A stretch of DNA of 64,000 bases, taken from positions 1,802,062 to 1,866,061 of the forward strand of contig VFFE01007650.1 in assembly GCA_008921705.1 (NCBI GenBank), given 5' to 3'. Both the position numbers and the translations under genes were made by a program. Shown in pieces: positions 49,870-62,500 of the stretch. The notes under the pieces are model-generated. The model worked only from the letters and a program-made list of their open reading frames with translations, ran no database searches and was not told where the DNA came from. This DNA comes from Burhinus oedicnemus (Eukaryota; Chordata; Aves; Charadriiformes; Burhinidae). Position 1 is the first letter of the stretch. Each line of letters starts with the position of its first letter.

Positions 49870-50568
49870 ATAACTTTGGATTTGTCCTTGTTGGATATCG
49901 TAGGGTCCCAATTGGCTCACCCACCCGGCTGTCTAGGTCCCTTGGGCTGGCAGCCCTGCTTCCAGTGTAGCAGCTGCTCCTCCCAGTTTGATCTCATCTT
50001 CAAACTGTATGAGAAAGCACTTTGCCATGTCCTTGAAATCACTAAAAACATGTTAAAGAGGGCAGGTTGCAGGAAAGACCCCTGCAGTACCCTACTTGTC
50101 AGAGGCCTCCAGGCAGAGTATCACCTATTCTTGACATGCCTCTGAGCCAAACCATTCCAGCATATTTTTTTTTTCTGATCTATTTAGCCACTTACCCAGA
50201 CCATAATGCCCTAACTTGCATATGAGACTATTGTATGGGATGTTGTTGAAAGCCTTGGTGAAGCTCAAGTAAAGGACATCCACTATTCCTCCCTTATCAA
50301 GAAATGCAGTCTTTCATCACAGAAAGAAATGAGGATGGTCAGGCATGATCTACTCTGGGTAAAGCCAGTCATGTTGTCTTTCAGACACCCAGAATTTATA
50401 TTCAAAAGGACATCCTCTGTGACACACTCCTCAGTCAAAGTGAGTTCGCATAGCCTTTAGATCCCCTGCTGATGCTTTAGCCCTTTTTGTAAGATAGATG
50501 CAACATTTACTTTTTTCAAGTTGTTGGGAAGTTCTCATCTCTGTGAACTTTCAAAGATGATACAGCGC
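49870..50568 (-). mobile_element. Old CR1 LINE, 3' piece of a copy split by an LTR
   Basis: On the minus strand this is decayed CR1 ORF2 from the RT core downward. Conserved phrases appear on the plus strand in the expected order: AAACATGTTAAAGAGGGCAGG, CCACTTACCCAGACCATA, AAAGCCTTGGTGAAGCTCAAG with GGACATCCACT, GGTCAGGCATGATCTACTC and CTTTCAAAGATGATA. Many indels and stops leave no frame. The body continues after the LTR at 50944. The 3' end and UTR are missing below 49870. Confidence 0.85.
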
Positions 50569-50943
50569 TGTGGTGGACTCACCTTGGCTGGCAGCTAAGC
50601 CCACACCTCTGCTCACTCACAAACCCCTAACACCCAGTGCAGTGAGGGAAGAGAATAGAAATTGCAAAAGTGAGAAAATTCATGTGTCATATGGCCTGGA
50701 ATATCTCTTTGGTCAGTGTGGGTCTTCTACCTGGTTGTGTCTCCTCCCAACCTGCCGTGCACCCGCAAGCTATGATGAGGCAGGCAGAGTGAGAATCAGA
50801 GAAGGCTTTGATACAGTGCAAGCACTGTTCTGCAACACCTACAGTGTTAGTGTGTTATCAGCATTGTTTTGGTCACAAATCTAAAACGCAGCACCAGAAA
50901 AGCTGCTGCAAAGAGAATTAGTGGGCAGCCACAGTACAAGACA
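50569..50943 (-). mobile_element. Solo endogenous retrovirus LTR with internal deletion, nested in CR1
   Basis: The plus strand begins TGTGGTGGACTCACCTTGGC and ends near ACAGTACAAGACA, so the element has TG...CA ends. It matches, read on the minus strand, a very common bird LTR. Shared phrases are GCTGGCAGCTAAGCCCACAC, AAAAGTGAGAAAATTCATG, GGAATATCTCTTTGGTCAG and GTGTTATCAGCATTG. The middle, where the TATA box and transcription start of this LTR type would lie, is deleted near 50685. Insertion split the older CR1, so the LTR came later. No viral genes are present. Confidence 0.8.
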
Positions 50944-51185
50944 GGGCCTCAGTATGACATTGGCTTCCTCTCTCACCTTTATTACATGCAAGCTCTCCAG
51001 TCCCGTGTGCTGCTCAGGGTTGAGTAACCCCTGACTTGATCCCCATCCGCTGCTGGTTGCTCTCCTCCATAGTCCTGCTTCAAGGCCCGAAGGCCTGGGA
51101 GACCTTGCTGCTAAAGGTGGAGGCAAAGAGGAGGTAGAGTACCTCACACCTATCTACATCTTCTCTTACTAAATTTGTTTAGGGA
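50944..51185 (-). mobile_element. Old CR1 LINE, 5' piece of the split copy
   Basis: CR1 sequence resumes right after the LTR with GGCCTCAGTATGACATTGGC. It goes on through AGCTCTCCAGTCCCGTGTG, CAGTCCTG-like and AAGGCCTGGGAGACC segments to GTGGAGGCAAAGAGGAGGT and GAGTACCTCA, in the order expected for the region before the RT fingers on the minus strand. It fades out near 51185. It forms one insertion with 49870-50568. Confidence 0.8.
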
Positions 51186-51478
51186 AAAAATTAGCCATCT
51201 GAAAGCTAAGTGTCTTATCTACCCTTCTTGACAATGCATCTCCTGTTGTCAAAGAGGAAAGATAGGTAATGGGTAGGATAGTCTGCCCCCATCATTTTTA
51301 CACCTGAGTCAGAGGGTCACAGGAATTTCTCCCCATTGACTATTAGAGGCGTTCCAGAGAAGCAGCTCTGAGATGTTTTCAAAGCCTGCACTTGTTGGTC
51401 CACTCAGACACAACAGTTTCCACATTTCACTGCTCTCTACGAACCTCCCTCAAAGAACTACGTCATTATTGAAAATCT

Positions 51479-51610
51479 GAAAATGGTTGAAAATGTGTAT
51501 CTCTATGATGACAATATTCTGTGATGGTTAAAAATATGTATTTCCATGATGAATACACGAAATGTGTGTTTCTGTTGTCATCACAGAAATAGACATTTTC
51601 AACCATTTTC
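51479..51610. repeat. 132-bp imperfect hairpin (36-bp inverted arms)
   Basis: The arm at 51479-51514 starts GAAAATGGTTGAAAATGTG and the arm at 51575-51610 is its reverse complement at 33 of 36 positions. The 60-base centre contains a further direct copy of the arm theme (GATGGTTAAAAATATGTATT, about 51531-51550). The whole could fold into a long stem. It may be a small non-autonomous DNA element, a local inverted duplication, or a source of hairpin RNA. I see no clear target-site duplication at its ends. Confidence 0.85.
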
Positions 51611-54600
51611 ACTTCTGAAATTTCACATCAGTCCTGACCTTTTAAAAAGGGTTAAAAAACATGCAATTTTAAGACCTTATAGAAGATGCTGTCCTAAATC
51701 ATAACCCTTTTCTACTCCCCTTGGCACACAATAGTTATTTTGTCCTTTGTTCAAATTCAGTTCTGAACCCAGAAACTTCCTTGCAGTTTTTGTAGATTTT
51801 TCTTGGCTTTTGATCATACGAATTTGGGTTGTCCAACAGAGAAAATGACGAGTTTTTTCCTGTGGTCAAACAGCTTTTCAGTCTTCATATAATGCTGAAA
51901 GGAAAAGCAAAACTCTATTTTGTTCTTTGAAGGTAACATAGTTCACCTCCACAAAGAGGGAAGGGGGACACTCTTTCTAAAGTAGATATGTCCTTCACTG
52001 GAGTTTTTATTTTGGCAAATGTTATCTGAATACTCAAACATGATTTTCTAGATGTTATTAAACTGTTCTTTTTTCTTTCTTTTTTTTTTTTTTATCTGAA
52101 GGTGTTCCTCTTGCATTATTTTGTTCTGCTAATGTGCAATGTAGCATGTGTTACTTGCCTAGTAGCATGCCAAGCCGATAAAATCACCTTCTATTTGGAA
52201 AATTTTGAACAAGAAATCTAAATCTTCTCATTATTATTAAGATAGAAAGCTGCCTTTAAAAAGAAACCAAGTGATTGATTCAGCTATAGAAGGATTTTTA
52301 TTTTTATATCCTTTTAATCAGTGGATCTTTAATGACTAACAGAAGATTCTCAAATTGGGGTATACATCTTGTTATCCTGCCCTTGGAAGCTATAAGAACA
52401 AGAACATAATTTAAATATTTCTCTGAGAACAGTGAGCATAAAAAAGCCTTATTATAAATTAATTGCAAGTATGTCTTTGAATTGGAATAAGTTAGAGGAG
52501 CAATAATGAGTGCTTTTGAAAGTAGTGGATGGTGCAAAAATATCATTATTGATGTCTTTATTTAAATCTTTGTATGACTCCTTATTCTCATGATTTGATT
52601 CATACAAAAGAAACTCCAGCATTAGCCCAGAAGAATGTTTCTGTTCTGGAGAGGTTAATGGTAGCCAAAGTGAGGGACTTCAAGCAAAGTTAGTGCTTGT
52701 TATTAATTGTTTCACAAAAGGAAATTTTCCTTTCTGGTCAGTGAGAGAGTGAAAATCTGGCAGCTGGCTTTTGACAGTGTCAGATACATAAAGGCTAACA
52801 AGATAGGCGCTAGAAACACCGTTTGCCAACGCCTGCCTTTCAAGTTCCTTTATTTAAATGAGAGAACACTTGCACTATACTTCCAAGTAAGTCTCCATTT
52901 GCTCTTGAGTGTGTAACTGAGTGCTTCACGCCTCAGTCCTGAGACCCATCTGACGACAGTTGCATCAGACACTGAAATCTTGATACAGGTAGTCTCTGCA
53001 GGTCCCAAAACTCTTCTGTCCTCTGTGCCAAACAGTCCTGCCTTATGGCTTTGAATAGACACTCCCCTGGCTCTGCCTCTGAGAGGCTGTTATCTGGTTG
53101 TAACTCAGCAACTCTCCAGCTTGGAGTAATAGTAGATGTACACCTTACATGAGATCCCTTGTAGGGACCTGTGTTTCCACAGCAAAACCCAAACTAAATA
53201 AAAGGTATTCCTCTTATTGTTAAACCAAAGTCAGTCCTAATAGTGAATTTGTTAAAAATCCTGGTATGACAGAAAAAAGGTGGAAAAAGTTCACCAAGTT
53301 GTCACTTTGGGGAATGTCTCCAAAGAATCATTCTTAACTCCTTTTTATTTTCACACCAACTTGCTTATATACTTGTTAAATTATAGCACATGGCCGTTAT
53401 GACTCCGTTATAAAGGCAGGGCATCATATTCAATTGATTTAAGCATAGAGGCATTTGTATTTATCAAAGAAAAAAGTTAGCTTTATTCTTACAACTAAAT
53501 TATTTCAAAGTCAAAACAACTTGTCTCATGAATATAATTTGAAAATATCAAATCAACTTACTTTATTCTACTTAGTCAAAACACCTTTCAGTCCTAACAA
53601 AATGACACATAACAGGCTCATTACTCTTCTGCCTAATGAACAAAGATGAATTGTCTTCAATGTCAAAGTCAAATCATTCTCATATCAGTTTACCCAGTAG
53701 TCCCTAGAAGCACCTTTAACTTCTTCAGTTTAGATCTTGTTGTTCTACTGAAAATACTGAAACCTTTCATTGTCTTGTACATCTTGAGTATGTACTTCAA
53801 TATTTGCTAGAATATCGTCCTAAAATAAGGACATGCAAATGTGTGTTTAAGTGGAGTTTTGGTTTTTTTTAGATTCAGGGCGGAAATGGCATGTGTTTTG
53901 CACAGCTGCTGCTCAGAACCAGAGTACAGATTAATATTAATGCCTAAAGAAAGGAAGCTTGATTTAGGTAACATCTCAAGACACAGTCATTCAGATTGCA
54001 GTGCTCAGTGCAGTTCTGCAAGAAGTTACCCGGCAGATGTTTATGTTTTTTATTATTCCAGCCTGCGTGCAATAGACTTGGTTTCTGGCCTGAGACTGGA
54101 CAAGGCTTTTAGTGACCTTTTGCTCTCCCTGGAGTAGTTGTTCATGGACTGCGATCTCAGTGCGTCTGGAGACGGGGTTATTAATATTAAAAAGATTTCT
54201 AAAAGAATTTGTAAATAGCTTTAGGCAAACCAACAGCAGTTTTTCTTCAACATTATCTGTTTTATTAATGTGAAGGCTGTAGGTCTCAACTAGCACTATT
54301 ATTGCCTTTGTGTGAGCCATGGTACTCATTGAAGTTATCCTTAGCTGACACTGATATAAATGAATGTATGCAGACAGGAATCTGTAACTTGTTTCATTGT
54401 GAGAGTATTTTACCATTGTTGAAAAGTTAATTATACATTTCTTTCTTGCTGAAAATGCTTAGGCTTGTGTGAAAACTTGATTTTCTAATTTTTTTTTTCT
54501 AGAGAAATTTCTTAATGAAAACAATTTCTCTTTGAGATAATTTTTGCAGGAGATTTAAAAAAAAATTAAACATTTAGAATTAGAATTCTTAATAAAAATT

Positions 54601-56290
54601 TTATAAATCTGAGTGATACCCTCTTCTTAAACAGATGTATCACCATGCAAAGAGAACCGACTACTTCAGCCTTCCTTTTGGACATGTTTTGTGTTATCAG
54701 AATTGTGGAGAAGGTCCAGCTTAGTTCATATCAGTCAGTTAACACTATAGAAAGGCTATGAAGTTTTAAATTTAGTTGTTTTGCTTTCTTTTTTTAAAAA
54801 AAAGGATGATCTTTCAGGGCAAGAAGCATTTAAAAAGCAATATATTGATAATACTGCTTATTTTATATTTTATTTTTTATTAGTAAACTTCAAAGAAAAT
54901 TACAAGACCAGTTGTTGGGTTTTTTAGAATTATTGATAAATAATACTCAACCCTCAATTTTATTGTGATAAAGACCTTAAGGAAGGCTTGTGAGCCTGAA
55001 AGACCCTTTTTTACAAATATACTGTTTGATGTTGTAAAAGAAATTACTTCCACCTCCAAACCTCGTTTTTGTTATCGCCTTAAACTGTCATAGATACACG
55101 AAGATTCTTCCCAAAATGTTAGATGGCAAGATATGCTTACATACAAAAGGGATAATGCTAAATAAAGAAAAGAAAAAAAATGAGTGTGGAGGTCTCCACT
55201 CCTATTGAAGCCAGAGATTAAACTGTTAACTTTATGGTGGGAAATATCTGATCCTCTGTTTCCAGTGCTTCAAAAATTGCACTTTAAGCAGTAAATGTCC
55301 ACACTGATTTTCAAGCAGGAATAGCCAAAAAATATTCATGTTCACAAGAATACTAAACTGTGAATAATGAGGTCTTGTCAGAATTGACTCCTAGTCTGAT
55401 ATGGTAGATTATCCCCAAAGATACTGCATGTGTTTCTCCCATACACATTTATATTCCTCCTTAGATAAGAGCAGAGTGATTTCACCCTCTTATGATTTCA
55501 CTCTCTTATTTTATTACTTTTTTATACCGATTATATTGTTCTAGTATGGAACATTTTCTGATGTGAATTTTACCAGTGGTACAGGAGAGCTTTTCCATTT
55601 ACTGAAGATTATTCTCTTTGCATAATGAAAAGCAATCGCAGTCTTCTTAAAACAATGATCTCTTGTACTGAAGAAAATGTAACGAATATAGTTCTGACGT
55701 AGTCAAAATTAAATAGCTATTTTAAGTTATTTTAAACTTACTTATGTCTCTAAAACACACTAATTTAGCACTTGGCCAAAAATGCGTACCCAGATTTTGC
55801 CAAGCAAAATTACCATTTTCACTACCTATTCTCCAGCACATAATTTGGCAAGTCTATCAATTTTTTCATCCACTTTTAAATTGTTATAGTTTCCATCATC
55901 CATGCCATTGTATAATGAAAAAACTGTTTTCTTTGAGTCTAAAAACATAAACACATCTTTCTTATCAATTAGATTTTGCATATTGTTTTCCGTATATTGT
56001 CATGGTCTCTTTTCTGTCTTCGGCAGAAAGATAATGAGGATCTTCTGAGGAGCTCTGAGGGCACTCCCACTCTTTCAGAGCAAACAAAGTGTGAAGCACC
56101 CTGTATAAAGTGCAACTGTTTCAGAAGGACAGTTTTAGAGCAATGCTCTTCTGCTGCTGGAATATAATTAATGAAACTTCTCGTGAGATCTTTTGGAAAA
56201 GCAAAGCGATGTTTGCTTGAAACAGAAGCTATTTAACTGGCACTCAGTTTGCCCTGGCTTGCACCTGCTCATGCTTACACCCCCCTACTC
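51611..56290. other. AT-rich non-coding stretch, nothing recognised
   Basis: It contains a T-run at about 52078-52093 and a near-duplicate of GATTTCACCCTCTTAT at about 55479-55511. Open frames reach 141 codons (53991-54416 minus), but without motifs and overlapped by a frame on the other strand. No gene, RNA gene or repeat family is recognised. Confidence 0.5.
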
Positions 56291-56510
56291 ACAGGCAAGG
56301 AGATACGTCTGTGTGTCCAGGCTGTCTGCTGAGGATGCTTGTCTGTAAGACGACTTCCACTGAGCTGAGCTCTGTGGAGCTGGCCCTCAGGCTGAGCAGG
56401 AGCCGTGCAGCTTCCTCACGGCTCCGTGGGGACAGGCGCAGAAGGAAAGGCTGCTGAGCCGGCCTGGGCATGCGGCGCCCTGACACGTGCCAGCATTTCT
56501 GGTAAGAGTC
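56291..56510. promoter_or_regulatory. CpG-rich patch ending in a splice-donor-like site
   Basis: About ten CpG dinucleotides fall within some 200 bases (56306-56490), in a window where CpG is otherwise scarce, so the patch stands out. It contains a CACGTG E-box (56484-56489). On the plus strand it is followed by TTTCTGGTAAGAGT, a strong donor match with the GT at 56502. That is the layout of a CpG-associated first exon, perhaps of a non-coding RNA. Equally it could be an unrecognised GC-rich repeat. No protein motif is visible in the frames across it. Confidence 0.25.
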
Positions 56511-59500
56511 TCTGCACAGCGTGCCCAGTTGTTAGAATATTAGGATGCTCATGTCTGATGTGGGGCAGTGGGACTGAGACCTCCTTGCCAAAACAGGCAG
56601 TGAGATGTTGGGTCCAGTGTGGGTCTTGTGTGCCCCAGTGGGTAGGGTGACCCCTACAAAACTCATCCCCACAAACACGCGGTGCTGGCTGTGTGAAAAG
56701 CAGCGCAATAATTTTCAATTTCAAGTAGCTGTTTGTTTCTTGCTGGAAAAACTACAACGCCATATAAGAAGGAGCCTGCTTTCCACTTCAGTTATGACTG
56801 AAGTCACCTGCTGGCATCATGAAAAGCCTGTTACTTTTTAATTTTAAAACTCTCTGTGCTAAGGTGTTGGGACTCTTTTTGCTTTTTATTTAGATAAATA
56901 GTGGCCTTTATATTTTTTCAAAAGAGGGGAAAGGACAGAAAGTGCTGCCCACTTTGTTTCACAATTATTCAGTGGAAATGGTTATTCATTATTTCCAAGC
57001 TTTTGTTCAGATTTTACTAGCCCAGCCCATCTGAGCGCCTGCTGGATTACAGTCTTAAAATAACTGCTAAGACTCTTGAGGAATGTGGTGTTCCAAAACA
57101 AATTCTAGAACACTATTATATCAAAGGCAAACAAATAATTAAATGAATCATTATTTCCGCCTAGCACTCATTGCGGAGTTATTGCATAAAAAACCCATTT
57201 GAGTGGAAGGAAAGAAAGTATAATGCAGAGACAAATCAAGTCAGTACACTTGAAATTACTAGAATTCATTTGGATTGAAACAAAAGCAAGAAAGAACAAT
57301 GGTGGTGATCAATATCAGCCTAGAAAATTTCTTTTATTACACCTATCCTTGCTGCTGCATTGCCTTTCCACTTGAGCTAAATCCATGTAGCTTCTTATTT
57401 ATCACCTAGCTGCTGGTAGCCAGTGATTTGAGCCTACACAAGTCTAGTTGCCAGACTCTTCCATGAATTCATTTTCTTCTACTGTTGCTACTGAAATCTC
57501 TGCTTTTGGCCTCAAGATCGGAGAGAAGTAAGAGAGCATGACCGTGCAAGGAAGGTGTGAGGTGGGGAGTCATAGCACCTGAACTCTGAATCCTGCTCCA
57601 CAACATGCTTGCTCTTAAGGTAAACTTTTTATTCTGCCCATCTGTACTAACAAGGCCAATCTGAGGAGTGGTAGGGTAGCAGACACAGCTCCTACTGACT
57701 TTGATTGGATTAAGGGTGCTTGATGTCTTCCAAACCAGGTTCATGGATGTTGGAATTAGAGGCCTCGGAGCACAAGAGGAGAAAGATGCCTGGTGCTTTA
57801 AGGCACTGTGTAGTCCTGGCCATGGAGTAGGATGAGACCATATTTCCAGTTTCTCCCCATCAACCTTGTGGCTGTAAAACAATGCAGCAGGAGTCCTACA
57901 GAGGCTGCTTTGGTAGCAGATTTTAGAGAACTTACAGTCACTTCGTCGCTAAACTGCACTAGCCCTGTTGCAATCACTTTGTTTCCCCTCTCGCTGCAGT
58001 TTTTTTCCCAGTCAAAAAGTTCCTTTTACCATCTTCACCAGGAGAGGCAAGCCCATTCCTTGCAGAAGGAGAACGGGCAGTTCCAGCAGCACCTGGTAGG
58101 AGAGAGGGGGAAGTCAAGGGTGGCCACGGAAAATAGCAAAGGACTGCATGGGACCTGAAAGTAACTTGAGGCATGAGTTTCTGCTGATAAAGAGGAATTT
58201 TCAATTGGTTTTCCCTCAGTTCATAATGGACGGGGATACATCAAGACTGAACAGAACCGAAATTAAAAATTTGTTACCAGTGCATGTAATAGTGGCATAA
58301 AGATTTCTAGGCAGCATCAGCAATGATGCTTAATATTTGTAAAGTATATTCCGGAAGCCAGGCATTTGTTGCTGGCATTAGAAACCTGAATTAATGCAAC
58401 CATGTAACAGCTGTAATTTGCAGTCAAATAACTGCCATAAGCACTGTTTTTTTATTGGAGGAAATCTAGGCATATATGTTTGAGGTTTGCCTAAGGTCAA
58501 GCGTAAGATGTTCCTCTAGACTTTCAGTGAATTTTTTTTTAGCAGAGTGATACACAGTGACATATCAAAACATGTAACGCTATCTACTGTATTGAGTTAC
58601 ATGTGGTATTCCCCAGCCCTGGAGCTGTCACAACCCTTTACGACGCCCCAAGCTAGAAACATATTAACTGTGTTTTAACTTCGCTTTCCAAGAGTGGATA
58701 AGACACACTGTACAGCTCCACATGATTCGTGGAACAGGGGCACCACAGGGATACAATGTGACGTGCCATAATACTTATCAATAAAATGCAGCATTTATAT
58801 ATTTTGACAGAGGTGACAGGAAAGACCCAGAAATTAACACTCTGTGGCAGGAGATAAAGAGTAAAAGCAGTGGGAAATTAATTGACAGCATCATTATTTT
58901 GATCAGCCATTAAATTGGAAACATTCATAGCACAAGAGAATTGAAGTCTGTGTAAGAAAGAAGATAACAAGAATACACATTGATGCCTTAACTTTTGACT
59001 GGTGTAGTTTCACACGGTAACTCTCTGTATAATAAGTACTGTAATATTATGGATATTTCAACTGAAAAATAGGAACCATTTCATCATATCATGCATGGAA
59101 CACAATTTTATACATAAAAAAGAAAAAACACAGAAATCTGAAGAAAGGAGAGGTTTGCCATATTATTTGCCAGTGACTACCACTGAGGTACTGAAAACAT
59201 TTTCATGTAGAAAGAAAGTCAACTATTTCAAGCATATTTCTGTGCCGGATAATGTCACATTTGCCTGAATGGGTTATTATTAGGCTCCCTCCAGTTTGAC
59301 AAACATATTTGAGCTGTCAGATTGTGTCTAAAGGCAGCCACTCACTTCTTTGTTTTTAGTCCCAAATTACACATGACATTTATTGTTAAACTCAAGGTGC
59401 CTCCATGCAAAACCGATTCACTCTTTTCAACTGTGCACTTTCTACTGACTAATCAATAGATAAGCAATTTACATGGCCTGTGGCTTCTAGTTCAGTCACT

Positions 59501-62500
59501 GCCTTTTAACAGAAATCACTGCCTTGGAAACAGCAAAGACCTTTAAAAGGATTGAAACAGTCATACATAATTAAGATTATCTGGCTGTATATTTATGCTT
59601 TGATACCAGCACACAGAGAAAAAAATTAAAATCTGCAGGAATTTTGCCTCTTTCATTTAAAAAAAAAAAAAAAGAACTGTTTTCACTTTATTTATTTTCA
59701 TTAGTCATGGACAAACATTTTCTATGCTACCTGAATAGAGAGAGCTAGGAAAAAGAAGGTAATTGATGAAATATTTGTAGAAAATGTAGTAGTACTAACA
59801 CTCCTTCATACTTCTCTAGGCAACTTTGAGTTTACTCCTTGCTGAGAATTAATGGGTTTTGTACTGGGATATCGGCTAGGATTCACTGGCTGCGGATGCA
59901 AACAGTTGATGACCACCTCCTATCTCTCATTTGTGGCCTACAGGAAATTGCAGTGTGGGAGTGCACCAAAATCATAAAGATGTATCTTTGATAGGGTGGA
60001 GGAGGAGAGAGGAAAGATGATTCACATTCTCATGTCCACTGTTTGGTATTTCCAATTGCTGATGGGAGACTATAGAAAATTATCTTTCATGCTCAAATGA
60101 TTTAGTGAGGTTTGAAGAACACTGTACTGCTGGTGAATTGTAGTATCTCATATCAATCATCTTTTCTTTCCAATTAACAATATTACTTTTACAAAGCTGA
60201 AGTTAGGCAAGATGTCCACCCACAGTGTATTGGATTTCTCCCAGAGTAACTTACATTCCCTTTCATTCGTTAGCCTCATGATGAGAGCCTTCTGCACGAA
60301 CTGTGGTGTGATAGCATTCAATCATTTCCTTACTGTGAGGGAGGAAATAGTTTCCATGAGTCAACAAACAGGTATTTCCTGTACTCTGAAATTACCCCAC
60401 TCTCCTGAAAGACTTGACCAAGCTTGCTTGAGATCAGGAGAGAACTGAAGCTCCCACATACACTGGCTGAGTAAAAGCATATGGGTGAAGAGGAATACCG
60501 CTTTGAATGGAAGACCTGGCTCACTTTTTGAAGTAGTCCTGTTTCAGGAGGGAGTTCAGGTCTGGGAAACCTCAGGTACTTACTGCCTGGAGAGAGTCAG
60601 GATTAGAGGGACATATCCTCTTATGTTTAAAGTTAGGTAGTCTCTGTGCCTCCCCTCTTGTTTGAAATTTTAGAGTGCTCTTCATCACCTAAAGCCCATC
60701 TGCAGATTCATCTGCAAAGGCAAAGTATTGCAAGCTGGACAGTACAACAACGAACACTACACAGTGTGCAGAAGGTCTTTTTGTGCACTGTGTCCTTCTT
60801 TCCCCATTGCTTTGCAGTGTTGTCCAGTCTCATTTAGTGCTCCAATTCAGGACCTTTTTTTTTAATTAAAATCATCACAGATTTTCCTGCTTTGCACTCT
60901 GTAGCCTTGACATGTTAGATATAATATAACGAGCTCTTGGAGACCAAAGGCTCTCATGCTCAATAAATCCTTTGAGACTTGTTACCATCTGTCAATCATG
61001 AGCCTGATAAATCTTCCTACTTAAGGCAATTTAGAACTTTTCAATAGGCCACTTGAGCTTACAGCATCTTTTAAAAAATTGCCTGAAAGGAAAAAAGTTG
61101 ATGAAAAGCAGAAGACAAATAGCTCTCATTCCAGTGGGTGTTTTTTAAGTAGCTTATGTCTGTCCCAGTTGCTGTCATGAAGCCACTGGGCACATGCTTC
61201 TTTGCATTTACATTGGCTATTTAATGATTAACCTAGACCTTAAGCTAGACATTGTGCTTGTCAGTGGGGATGAAGCTGCCAAATTCTGCACTGAGACTTC
61301 AGTCTAACAGAGAATGTAAATGCTGATTTAAGATGGGGCGGCAAACCTGAATGTCTCTGAATGGATTTTGTATTATTTAACTGAAGCATCCAGTCTCCAC
61401 CCTTTTGAGTTAAGGAGAAGCTAAGTATGTTAAGCAAGAAACTATGGGTACTTTGATATCACTCAGTAAAGTACTTTATCCTCATTACAGCCAGATGCTG
61501 AAGGTGATAGGTAATTGGGCACACAATTTTTATGAGTGGGAACTGAGGACATGGAGACCTATGTGACTGCAAGACTTATTTCCTCCCTAACCATCAAAGA
61601 TTTTGAGAAATATGTAACCAGTTATTTGTTCTGTCTATTAGTTATATAAAATTTTAGACATGCATTGGACAAGAGTAAAAACTGATATTTCTACATTACA
61701 AAACCAGCAACAACTACTTCATATTTGACTTGCTCAGAGTACTACAGACACGATGCCAGTAAAATATGTATCTAAAACCTAGAATCATTGAGAGCGCATA
61801 GTGAATAAATTCTGTCTGAAGTGAATTCGGTAGATGACCCTGCTAGAGCAAGAGCCTAAGACAACACAGCTTGCTGTAGTGCCACAAAAGAACTAAAACT
61901 GTCTAGCAGCGGAAGCAGTCACCATCTAATACAGATAATGTGGTAAATTTTATGAATAAAAAAGGATGTAAAAGCTCAGGGTTATTATTTACAAAATGAC
62001 ACGACAAGTGCTTTTTAGTTTTCTTCCCTCTTGGAACCACAGTCATGCCATGTCTTTCATTACAGATGATATGAAATTAAAACCAAATGACTAGAAAAAG
62101 GTATTAAGGAAATAAAAGTCCTTTTGGCCACTTCTGTCATTCACATAAATCTGGACTAATGACAGGAGCAAATTCTTCAGTTGAGTATCCACAAGAAAAT
62201 AAAGAACTTCCTCTCATCTGGGAGGTGGTTGAGAATGTGCACAGCAGCATATTAGCACACCTCTGGAGCTTCCACATAGTGGCTGGCAAGTTGGCAAGGA
62301 TCCTCTCTGAGCTCAAGAATCCTAGAAACTGATCAAAATCCTCTTACTTTGAGGTAGAAAGTGTACACATATTTCTTTCTCTTCTATAAATATCTTGGTC
62401 ATTAATTTTAAGAAAATTTAATCTGTAAAAATAATTTATTTCTGTTTCAGGAATATTGTACAAAGTTGCAATGATTCAATGGGAGTCTTTTTGCTTTGCA

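Noticed and set aside
53991..54416. 141-codon minus-strand open frame as a gene
   Set aside because: It has no recognisable motif or compositional signal, is overlapped by a frame on the other strand, and shows no splice or promoter context.
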